From: Paenarthrobacter aurescens
GTDB taxonomy: Bacteria > Actinomycetota > Actinomycetes > Actinomycetales > Micrococcaceae
NCBI RefSeq assembly: GCF_041549525.1
Contig: NZ_CP157456.1
Coordinates: forward strand, 1,240,001-1,304,000
DNA length: 64,000 bases
Direction: 5' to 3'
The notes below the pieces were generated by a model. It was not told where the DNA came from. It worked only from the letters and a program-made list of their open reading frames with translations, and did not search any database. Below are positions 54,896 to 64,000 of the stretch, piece by piece; the first letter of the stretch is position 1, and each line of letters starts with the position of its first letter. The translations under genes were made by a program, and so were the position numbers.

Positions 54896-55657
54896 TCAGG
54901 CGGCAGGACCGATGTCCCAGGAGATGTGGCGGCGGACGTCCGTCAGATGCATCGACTCCGCCAGGAAAAGATCATCCAGCATGTACTCATCCACGGCCAG
55001 GATCTTGAGCCAGTGGCCTTTGCCGGAGGAATCGCCATCCAGGCTTTGGCTGGCCACGCAAACCCCTGTGCCGGTATCTATCCTGATCAACGTCCGGCCC
55101 GGGTGGATCAGCGGTTCCCGCGGATCTGAGGGTACGTACGTCCGGCTTGGCGTGACAATTGTTTCCAATGCCGGCCGGCCCTCATGGTCCACTTCGCGCG
55201 GTTGTTCAAGGAACACAGGATTGGTATCCGGGAACTCCAAGGGGACAGGGGCCTTGCCGGCAAGTTCCACGGGATCCAGGGCGGCGGCAAGGCGTCCGTT
55301 ACCGAAGGACGGCTCCCCGTACGCGGCCTCCGGGCGGCGGCGCACCAGACCGGCGTCGTCATATACAGGGGTGACCAGATGGGCCGGGAGCAGCCACGAA
55401 CGGCGTGTGGAACTGACGTACAGATCATCCCGGGAATCGTTGATTCCGGTGGTGCTGTGCAGCAGCTGGCCATCCGGGGTCTCCAGCCGGAGTGCCCCCG
55501 GCCGCCTGAGCCATGCCCTGACGATCGCGGCACCGGACGCTGGCCGTTCAAGGTATTCGAAGCGGAGGCTGGTCCATTTCCAGGGCGAGGAGCGGCAAAG
55601 ATTGCGGAATGTGGAGGACAAGTCAAAGTCCGCTCCAGCTGCACCGTATCGCCCCAT
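54896..55657 (-). CDS. Protein of unknown function
   Basis: A 253-residue protein that I do not recognise. It is rich in predicted beta strands, lacks a signal peptide and membrane helices, and has conserved-looking stretches (LRRPGALRLETPDGQLL, RTLIRIDTGTGVCVASQSL, EYMLDDLFLAE). The alternating pattern recalls LolA/RseB-like folds, but this is only an impression. TAAACT lies six bases before the ATG at 55657, so it is probably leaderless. A GTG at 55663 is an alternative. Confidence 0.75.
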   Translation of the reverse strand: MGRYGAAGADFDLSSTFRNLCRSSPWKWTSLRFEYLERPASGAAIVRAWLRRPGALRLETPDGQLLHSTTGINDSRDDLYVSSTRRSWLLPAHLVTPVYDDAGLVRRRPEAAYGEPSFGNGRLAAALDPVELAGKAPVPLEFPDTNPVFLEQPREVDHEGRPALETIVTPSRTYVPSDPREPLIHPGRTLIRIDTGTGVCVASQSLDGDSSGKGHWLKILAVDEYMLDDLFLAESMHLTDVRRHISWDIGPAA

Positions 55658-55718
55658 ATCCACAGTTTACCCAAGCCTTCAAGCAGGTCCGAGGGACAAA
55701 TCGGGATAGCATCCGATG

Positions 55719-56270
55719 GTGATCCGACGACTCTCCGACCTCTGGACCGGCAGCCCGCTGGGCTTTTGGCTGGTGCTGGCAGCCTGCCTATACTTCGTGG
55801 CCATGGCCGTGCGGCTGACAGTGATAGATGTCCGGAGCCACCTGCTGCCTAACCGCATCGTGTTTCCGTCGTATGCGGTGGCCGGGGTGCTTCTGCTGGC
55901 TACGGCGATTCTTCATTCATTCGCCGATTCAGCCGCGGACCAGGCCGCATCGGCGGAGCTCTTTGGCGTGCCGGGGCTGGCCGTCCCGGCCGGTGGTGCC
56001 GTGCTTTGGGTGTTCTACTTTGTGCTGCGGCTCATTCACCCGCCCGGCATGGGCTTTGGAGACGTAAAACTGGCCGGCGTGTTGGGCCTCTACCTGGGGT
56101 ATTTGGGGTGGGGCCACGTCTTTGCCGGAACCTTCGCCGCGTTCCTGTTGGGAGGGCTGTGGAGTTTAGGCATCCTCATTGCCCGGCGTGGAACACTGCG
56201 CTCGGCCATCCCTTTTGGCCCTTTCATGCTCGCCGGAGCGGCCGCCGTGATGGTGCTCCTGCCCGCATAA
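55719..56270 (+). CDS. A24-family prepilin peptidase (CpaA/TadV-like)
   Basis: A 183-residue protein with about five membrane segments. The two catalytic aspartates are in TVIDVRSHLLPNRIV (near residue 37) and GMGFGDVKLAGVLG (near residue 110), the GxGD-type motif. It lacks the N-methylation domain. It would cleave type IV or Flp prepilins, but no pilin or tad gene is nearby. TAGCAT lies six bases before the GTG at 55719, so I prefer it to the ATG one codon earlier. Confidence 0.87.
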   Translation: MIRRLSDLWTGSPLGFWLVLAACLYFVAMAVRLTVIDVRSHLLPNRIVFPSYAVAGVLLLATAILHSFADSAADQAASAELFGVPGLAVPAGGAVLWVFYFVLRLIHPPGMGFGDVKLAGVLGLYLGYLGWGHVFAGTFAAFLLGGLWSLGILIARRGTLRSAIPFGPFMLAGAAAVMVLLPA

Positions 56271-56395
56271 GAGGTCCACTCGGTGCCAACTGCGGCCAAA
56301 CTGCAACGCTCCCCGTATTCTCGGTGTTCACCGGGCTGCGTCATGCTTAGCCCACAAGTGTTCTGACGCGCCCGAAGGTGCCAGGAGAGGTTGCG

Positions 56396-56890
56396 ATGCA
56401 GCGGATCGGGATGAGTGTAACTGTGGGAGTACTCGCAGCCTGTACCGTCCTGCTGAATGGATGCGCCCAAGAGGGCAGCGGCTCCTCTGTGCCGGCACCG
56501 TCAGAGATCACGTCGAACAACGCCCAAGCTAGGTCCTGCGAGGCTCCGCTGGGTTGTTCCGAGTTCACTTCCGTGCGGGGAAGTGACGCTGCAGGAGATG
56601 TGGCGTGGCTCGGCACGCATCCACTAATAGTGAGCTTGAGGCGTGCCAACGGGGAGCGGATCTTGTCCGTTAGGACACCCTGCAACTATGTACAGGTGGA
56701 AGTATCGGTAAACGACGATGTCCTGACACCGGGTTGGCGAACCGCCACCGACAGAGGCTGCAAAGAGCCTACGGGCAGCTACCAGGCCTGGACGGAGAAG
56801 CTCTTTGACCAGCCTGTTCAGTGGACGCTCGACGGCGATACGCTCACCTTGAAGAACTCACACGCAACCATCGAATTGAAGGAAAACTGA
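56396..56890 (+). CDS. Small lipoprotein with a META/HslJ-like domain
   Basis: A 164-residue lipoprotein: the signal peptide ends at lipobox LLNGC (Cys near residue 23), then a Ser/Pro linker and a compact domain with four cysteines. The ending VQWTLDGDTLTLKNSHATIEL resembles META/HslJ domains. AGGAGAGG precedes the ATG. It ends four bases before the NUDIX gene, so the two are probably co-transcribed. Function is unknown. Confidence 0.78.
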   Translation: MQRIGMSVTVGVLAACTVLLNGCAQEGSGSSVPAPSEITSNNAQARSCEAPLGCSEFTSVRGSDAAGDVAWLGTHPLIVSLRRANGERILSVRTPCNYVQVEVSVNDDVLTPGWRTATDRGCKEPTGSYQAWTEKLFDQPVQWTLDGDTLTLKNSHATIELKEN

Positions 56891-56894
56891 CACC

Positions 56895-57371
56895 ATGGGT
56901 GCACCCGACTTCGTGCTGAAACTGCGGGAAAAGATCGGCAACGATCCCCTCTGGCTGCCGGCCGTGCGGGGCGTGGTGTTCGATCACGAAGGCAGGGTCT
57001 TATTGGGCCAGCGTGCGGACAACGGTCACTGGACACTCATCACGGGAATGCTTGAGCCGGGGGAGCACCCGGCTCCGGGCCTGGTGCGGGAAATCTTTGA
57101 AGAAACGGCGGTGGTGGCCGAGACCGAGCGCATCATCGGCGTCGGCGTTGTGGGTCCGGTGACGTTTCCCAATGGCGACGTGTGCGACTTCCTGGACATC
57201 ACCTTCCGGTGCCGGTACGTCTCGGGGGAGGCACGGGTCAATGATGACGAATCGCTGGACGTCGGATGGTTCGCGCTGGATGACCTTCCGGAAATGAGTG
57301 CCGGAAATCTGGAAGCGATCAGGCTCGCCACGGAGCCCGAAGGCCCCGTGGCGTACCAAGTGGAGGACTAG
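56895..57371 (+). CDS. NUDIX hydrolase
   Basis: A 158-residue pyrophosphohydrolase for nucleoside diphosphate derivatives. The NUDIX box is GMLEPGEHPAPGLVREIFEE, followed by TAVV in place of the common TG. WLPAVRGVVFDHEGRVLLGQR and WTLITG precede it as in MutT-like enzymes. The substrate cannot be predicted. It is convergent with the MFS gene, with two bases between stops. Confidence 0.9.
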   Translation: MGAPDFVLKLREKIGNDPLWLPAVRGVVFDHEGRVLLGQRADNGHWTLITGMLEPGEHPAPGLVREIFEETAVVAETERIIGVGVVGPVTFPNGDVCDFLDITFRCRYVSGEARVNDDESLDVGWFALDDLPEMSAGNLEAIRLATEPEGPVAYQVED

Positions 57372-57373
57372 CG

Positions 57374-59725
<2,352 letters not shown>

Positions 59726-59733
<8 letters not shown>

Positions 59734-59771
59734 AGAGTAAAGTTTTGCACTCTTGAATGAAAAGTGCAAAA
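59726..59771. promoter_or_regulatory. Operator region of the tetR-efflux operon
   Basis: TTACTC-ACA-GAGTAA (59726-59740) is an exact palindrome over the tetR start codon. TTTTGCACT (59743-59751) and AGTGCAAAA (59763-59771) form a second exact inverted repeat over the promoter. Either could be the TetR site. Confidence 0.55.
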
Positions 59772-59778
59772 AGCGTGG

Positions 59779-59840
59779 GAGTTTTTGCACAGCTGACGCC
59801 CTTAAGGGGAGGCTTAAGGGCATCAGCTGTACAAAAACTC
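59779..59840. repeat. 62-base near-perfect palindrome
   Basis: 28-base arms (59779-59806, 59813-59840) differ at two positions around a 6-base loop. The outer part contains TTTTTGCAC, also found in the tetR operator region. It may be a second terminator for fumC, a cruciform or a regulatory site. Confidence 0.7.
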
Positions 59841-59846
59841 TTGGGT

Positions 59847-59894
59847 ACGACGACGGCCGGTACCTTTCGTGGGAAAGGTACCGGCCGTCGTCGT
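59847..59894. terminator. Terminator after fumC
   Basis: A perfect 21-base stem (59847-59867, 59874-59894) with a 6-base loop, 23 bases after the fumC stop. Confidence 0.85.
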
Positions 59895-59916
59895 GCTCTA
59901 AGTTTTAGACCAGAGG

Positions 59917-61344
59917 TCAGGCCTTGTGGGCCGGCGCCGTCATGGTGGTGACGTCAAGGGCCTTGTCCAGCTGCGCCTCGGTGACCTTGCCTTCGCCTTC
60001 GCCAACAAAGCCGAGCTTCTCGGTAGCCTGGCGGATGGTCAGGCCTTCCTTGACGGCGATCTTTGCGATCTTCGCGGCGTTCTCATACCCGATGTACTTG
60101 TTCAGCGGGGTAACGATTGACGGGGAAGCCTCGGCAAGGAAGCGTGCACGCTCCACGTTGGCGGTGATGCCGTCGATCATCTTGTCGGCCATGACGCGGC
60201 TGGTGTTGGCCAGCAGGCGGATGGACTCAAGAAGGTTGGCGGCCATGACGGGGATGCCGACGTTCAGTTCGAAGGCGCCGTTGGTGCCGGACCACGCGAT
60301 GGCGGTGTCGTTGCCGATCACCTGGGCGCAGACCATGATGGATGCTTCACAGATGACCGGGTTGACCTTGCCCGGCATGATGGAGGAGCCCGGCTGAAGG
60401 TCCGGAATGGCGATTTCGCCGAGGCCGGTGTTGGGGCCGGATCCCATCCAGCGGAGGTCGTTGTTGATCTTCATGAAGGAGATCGCGATGTTGCGGAGCT
60501 GGCTGGAACCCTCGATCAGGCCGTCGCGGTTGGCCTGAGCTTCGAAGTGATCGCGGGCCTCGGTCAGCGGCAGGCCGGTGTCAGCTGCCAGCAATTCGAT
60601 GACGCGCTCCGGGAAGCCTGCCGGGGTGTTGATGCCGGTGCCCACAGCGGTGCCGCCCAGGGGAACCTCGGCAACGCGGGGGAGTGCGGCGTTGATGCGC
60701 TCAATGCCGTAGCGGACCTGGGCTGCGTAGCCGCCGAACTCCTGGCCGAGCATGACCGGCGTGGCGTCCATGAGGTGGGTACGGCCGGACTTGACGACGT
60801 CCTTGAACTCCACGGCCTTGCGGTCCAGCGAAGCTGCCAGGTACTCAAGCGCCGGGATCAGGTCATTTATCAGGGCGGAGGTCGCGGCAACGTGGACGGA
60901 CGTGGGGAAAACGTCGTTGGAGGACTGCGAAGCATTCACATGGTCGTTCGGGTGGACAACTTTGTCACTCCCGGCCGCGGCGAGGGCGCGCGATGCGAGC
61001 TCGGCGATGACCTCGTTGGTGTTCATGTTCGAGGAAGTGCCCGAGCCGGTCTGGAAAACGTCAATCGGGAAGTCGCCGTCGTACTTGCCGGTGGCAACCT
61101 CATCGGCAGCGGCGGCGATAGCCTCGGCGAGCTCACCATCGAGCACCCCCAGTTCGGCGTTCGCCAGTGCGGCGGCCTTCTTTACACGGGCCAGGGCCTC
61201 AATGTGTGTGCGCTCAAGCGTCTTGCCGGAGATGGGGAAGTTCTCCACAGCACGCTGCGTCTGGGCGCGGTACAGGGCGTTCACGGGGACGCGAACTTCG
61301 CCCATCGTGTCATGTTCAATACGGAACTCAGTGGTGGAAGTCAT
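59917..61344 (-). CDS. fumC: Fumarate hydratase class II
   Basis: An iron-free fumarase of 475 residues for the TCA cycle. The superfamily signature [12 protein letters not shown] near residue 325 holds the catalytic serine loop, and [17 protein letters not shown] and [18 protein letters not shown] give the other active-site regions. TAAGCT lies six bases before the ATG, suggesting a leaderless mRNA. It complements the sdh operon at the other end of the window. Confidence 0.97.
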   Translation of the reverse strand: MTSTTEFRIEHDTMGEVRVPVNALYRAQTQRAVENFPISGKTLERTHIEALARVKKAAALANAELGVLDGELAEAIAAAADEVATGKYDGDFPIDVFQTGSGTSSNMNTNEVIAELASRALAAAGSDKVVHPNDHVNASQSSNDVFPTSVHVAATSALINDLIPALEYLAASLDRKAVEFKDVVKSGRTHLMDATPVMLGQEFGGYAAQVRYGIERINAALPRVAEVPLGGTAVGTGINTPAGFPERVIELLAADTGLPLTEARDHFEAQANRDGLIEGSSQLRNIAISFMKINNDLRWMGSGPNTGLGEIAIPDLQPGSSIMPGKVNPVICEASIMVCAQVIGNDTAIAWSGTNGAFELNVGIPVMAANLLESIRLLANTSRVMADKMIDGITANVERARFLAEASPSIVTPLNKYIGYENAAKIAKIAVKEGLTIRQATEKLGFVGEGEGKVTEAQLDKALDVTTMTAPAHKA

Positions 61345-61431
61345 GGGGCTAGCTTATGGCGATTGGACGCCTCACAGAAAACCCGGTGGGGAGTGCTACG
61401 TGCTCCGGCGCAGAGGCCGGAGCACGGCTCC

Positions 61432-62046
61432 CTAGAGCTTGCCGATCCCGGAAACGAGGGCCGCACGGCCTTCGTCGAGCTTGTAGGACAGACCAATCAC
61501 GGCAACGCGGCCGTCGTCGATGGCGTCGGAAATCACACGTGAGCTGTCAGCAAGACGGGCTGCGGTCTGCTTGACGTGCTCCACCACCATCTCGTTGACG
61601 TCGTCCTGGTTGTTGCGCCTCGCCGTCAGGACCGACGGGGTGATGCGCTCCACGAGATCGCGGATGAAGCCCGGAGGCATTTCACCGGTTTCCACAGCGG
61701 CCTTGGTAGCCTTCACGGCGCCGCAGCTGTCGTGGCCGAGGATCACGATCAAGGGAACACGGAGTTCGCTGATGCTGTATTCGAGCGAACCCAAGACGGC
61801 ATCGTCAATGACCTGGCCCGCGGTGCGCACCACGAAGGCGTCACCCAATCCCAGGTCAAAGATGATCTCTGCTGCGAGCCGGGAATCCGAGCAGCCAAAG
61901 ATCACGGCAAAGGGATTCTGGTTCTCAATGAGTGAAGAGCGTCGCGAAGCATCCTGGTTGGGGTGCAGGGATTCGCCGGAAACAAAGCGTTCGTTGCCCT
62001 CGCGGAGACGGCGCCACGCCAGGGCTGGAGTCAGGTAAGTAGGCAC
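61432..62046 (-). CDS. Beta-class carbonic anhydrase
   Basis: Hydrates CO2 to bicarbonate. The 204-residue protein has the zinc ligands Cys52 (FGCSDSR, with Asp54 and Arg56), His105 and Cys108 (GHDSCGA). The GTG at 62046 lies seven bases after TAAAGT. The frame stays open to 62235, but that extension has no family features. It is upstream of fumC in the same direction, 87 bases away. Confidence 0.94.
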   Translation of the reverse strand: MPTYLTPALAWRRLREGNERFVSGESLHPNQDASRRSSLIENQNPFAVIFGCSDSRLAAEIIFDLGLGDAFVVRTAGQVIDDAVLGSLEYSISELRVPLIVILGHDSCGAVKATKAAVETGEMPPGFIRDLVERITPSVLTARRNNQDDVNEMVVEHVKQTAARLADSSRVISDAIDDGRVAVIGLSYKLDEGRAALVSGIGKL

Positions 62047-62197
62047 GAGCCTTACTTTACGTCGCGGACACCGGAGACCGTGAAACTGTTGCGCGTTGTG
62101 GGGCCTACTTTGCGGGGTTCTGCGGGGTTTTAGGGCGAAGAGTGGGCCCTGCAACGTCATCCCCAACCCTTCGGCGAACCCCTGCGCGTTGCGGGGC

Positions 62198-62892
62198 CTA
62201 AGGCTGCGCGGAAGAAGTCGCGGTGGCCGGCGCACTTGCAGGCGGGGCCTGCTCCGCGGACTTCACGACGGCGGCTGCGAGGGTTGCGAACTCATCGAGC
62301 TTTGCCGTGCCGCTCAGGACGATAGTGGTGCCGCGGTACTCCAGGACCATGCTGCGCTTTTCCTTGCCGGAGTCCCTCAGCTCCCATTCCTGCCCACCGG
62401 CATTTCGGGTGCCGGTCACGGGAAGGTTCTCCGTCTGCTGCAAAACCCACGTGGGGTTGGCCTGGCTGGTCTGGGTGAGTCCGATGAAGTTTTCCTTGGG
62501 AGTCAGGAAGCCGATCTCCCAAGTAGGCACCCCGCTGCCGGTCCCGGACTCCCAGCGGGCGTAATTGGGCTTGAATGTGTCGCCGGTATCCGGGGTGACA
62601 GGTGTGAATCCCGCCACACCTGTGGCGTTGCGGGCGATGGCCGCCACGTCAACATCAGGCCGGAAACCCTCACCCTTGGGCGCCGGGTTCATCAAAACGA
62701 TGGGGAGGAAAGCCAGGACGCACAACAGCAGCGCAATGACCATGCCAATGACCGAAGCGTTGGCCCGCTTGGCAGCTTTCGCCGCAATGACGGGTTTAAG
62801 GGGGCGTCCGGGGTTGCCGGAACATGGTTGGCGTTGGCCGTTACAGACTCGGAGGGGTTCTCTGCTGCGGGCTTGTCCTGCGTTTCACTCAC
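62198..62892 (-). pseudogene. DUF4245 membrane-anchored protein, frame broken at a G run (62800-62804)
   Basis: A conserved actinobacterial protein of unknown function (Rv1100 family), 231 residues if repaired. The first frame, from GTG 62892, is a polar head (SETQDKPAAENPSESVTANA) ending in TPDAP. The rest (LKPVIAAKAAKR, then helix MVIALLLCVLAFLPIVLM and the outer domain) lies in another frame. Adding one C to the run of five on the minus strand gives DAPLKPVIAAK and joins them. The gene lies next to glpX as in mycobacteria. Confidence 0.83.
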
Positions 62893-63077
62893 CCCTTCAT
62901 GATCCCTTATCCCGGCGGGGAACACACATCCGCCAACCTCACCACAGAGAATAGGGGCCGTGGTCATCCAACGACTCCTGGACCACGTGGCGACTATGAT
63001 CGTTGATAGAGGAACCCCGGGTTGCCCCGCGCAACCATGTCCGGTCCCGTGAATCGTCACTCGAAGAAGAGGTTCAA

Positions 63078-64000
63078 GTGTCTCCTGCACCAATGACCCA
63101 GCAGTATTCCACGATTTCGCCGTCGCTCGCCGTCGGCATCGACGAACCCGACCGCAACCTTGCGCTTGAACTCGTCCGTGTCACCGAGGCCGCGGCAATT
63201 GCCGGTGGCCACTGGGTAGGTTTCGGTGACAAAAACAAGGCAGACGGCGCCGCCGTGGATGCCATGCGTTCGTTCCTTCACACCGTCCACTTCAACGGCG
63301 TTGTGGTCATCGGTGAAGGCGAAAAAGATGAAGCCCCCATGCTGTTCAACGGTGAGCAGGTAGGTGACGGCACCGGTCCCGAGTGCGACGTCGCCGTCGA
63401 CCCCATCGACGGAACCCGCCTGACCGCCCTGGGCATCAACAACGCCCTGGCAGTTCTGGCCGTTGCCGAGCGCGGATCAATGTTTGATCCCTCCGCCGTG
63501 TTCTACATGGAGAAGCTCGTTACCGGCCCCGAAGCCGCCGACATGGTGGACCTTCGCCTGCCCGTCAAGCAGAACCTGCACCTTATTGCCAAGGCCAAGG
63601 GCGTCAAGGTCAACCAGCTCAACGTCATGATCCTGGACCGCGACCGCCACCGCCCCCTGGTGGAAGAGATCCGCGAAGCCGGCGCGCGCACCAAGTTCAT
63701 CATGGACGGAGACGTCGCCGGCGCCATCGCAGCAGCCCGCACCGGCACCGGCGTCGACGCCCTCATGGGCATCGGCGGCACACCGGAAGGCATCGTTGCA
63801 GCCTGCGCCATCAAGTCGCTCGGCGGTGTCATCCAGGGCCGTCTGTGGCCCACCTCGGACGACGAGAAGCAGAAGGCGATCGACGCCGGACACGACCTCG
63901 ACCGCGTCCTGTCCACCAATGACCTCGTCACTTCGGACAACTGCTACTTTGCAGCAACCGGCATCACCGACGGCGACCTCCTCCACGGTGTGCGCTACCA
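63078..64000 (+). CDS. glpX: Fructose-1,6-bisphosphatase class II, 3' end outside the window
   Basis: Gluconeogenic phosphatase; 307 residues are visible. [15 protein letters not shown] near residue 80 and [15 protein letters not shown] near residue 110 hold the metal and phosphate ligands, and [20 protein letters not shown] follows near residue 230. AGAGG lies five bases before the GTG start; an ATG five codons on (MTQQYST) is an alternative. It is divergent from the DUF4245 gene, an arrangement also seen around Rv1099c-Rv1100. Confidence 0.95.
   Translation, partial: MSPAPMTQQYSTISPSLAVGIDEPDRNLALELVRVTEAAAIAGGHWVGFGDKNKADGAAVDAMRSFLHTVHFNGVVVIGEGEKDEAPMLFNGEQVGDGTGPECDVAVDPIDGTRLTALGINNALAVLAVAERGSMFDPSAVFYMEKLVTGPEAADMVDLRLPVKQNLHLIAKAKGVKVNQLNVMILDRDRHRPLVEEIREAGARTKFIMDGDVAGAIAAARTGTGVDALMGIGGTPEGIVAACAIKSLGGVIQGRLWPTSDDEKQKAIDAGHDLDRVLSTNDLVTSDNCYFAATGITDGDLLHGVRY

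Overview
The window reads as chromosomal backbone of a high-GC actinobacterium in the order Micrococcales, most likely Arthrobacter or Paenarthrobacter. The pointers are a mycothiol S-conjugate amidase, small actinobacterial families (DUF501, DUF4307, DUF4245), the blocks mazG-eno-ftsB-DUF501-ppx and greA-DUF4307-mca-small membrane protein-trhA-uppS-phoH known from mycobacteria, and many leaderless promoters (TANNNT six bases before the start codon). I see no prophage, insertion sequence, CRISPR array or rRNA operon. One tRNA gene is present.

Layout. 1-4.0 kb: a large glycoside hydrolase running off the left edge (GH43-like propeller fused to a second glycosidase module), divergent from a sugar-binding lipoprotein gene with a broken frame. 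4.1-8.5 kb: an alpha/beta hydrolase and the succinate dehydrogenase operon sdhCDAB. 8.7-13.2 kb: mannose-1-phosphate guanylyltransferase, an M20 amidohydrolase, the peroxide-sensing pair ohrR-ohr and a zinc-independent oxidoreductase. 13.5-23.4 kb: nucleoside uptake and salvage (BMP-type binding lipoprotein, ATPase, two permeases, cytidine deaminase, thymidine phosphorylase, adenosine deaminase) interrupted by two DedA membrane proteins. 23.3-31.0 kb: mazG, enolase, an FtsB-like protein, DUF501, Ppx/GppA, a mycosin-like subtilase and an NDH-2 with a probable Rex site. 31.1-38.9 kb: an ACT-GNAT fusion, an unusual tRNA-Leu(UAA), and a branched-chain amino acid ABC system split around a lipid kinase. 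39.3-48.3 kb: a Bax-inhibitor-1 protein, thiolase, the Leloir genes galT-galK with a divergent epimerase, an AI-2E family transporter, threonine ammonia-lyase and a rhomboid protease. 48.4-54.1 kb: greA to phoH. 54.2-64 kb: a broken acetyltransferase, an unrecognised protein, an orphan prepilin peptidase, a META-like lipoprotein, a NUDIX hydrolase, a TetR/DHA2 efflux pair, fumarase, beta-carbonic anhydrase, a broken DUF4245 gene and class II fructose-1,6-bisphosphatase running off the right edge.

Functionally the window mixes central carbon metabolism (sdh, fumC, eno, glpX, NDH-2), import and breakdown of nucleosides, amino acids and galactose, and stress handling (ohr, mca, phoH). Four reading frames are broken by what looks like single-base or small indels. 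At least three lie in short G/C runs, so sequencing error is as likely as true pseudogenes.

The observations most worth following up are the tRNA-Leu(UAA) with a short variable arm, the structured leader before the PIN-PhoH gene, the Rex-like site before ndh, the LivH permease with a secreted beta-domain at its N-terminus, the dense use of leaderless promoters, and the long near-perfect palindrome between tetR and fumC.
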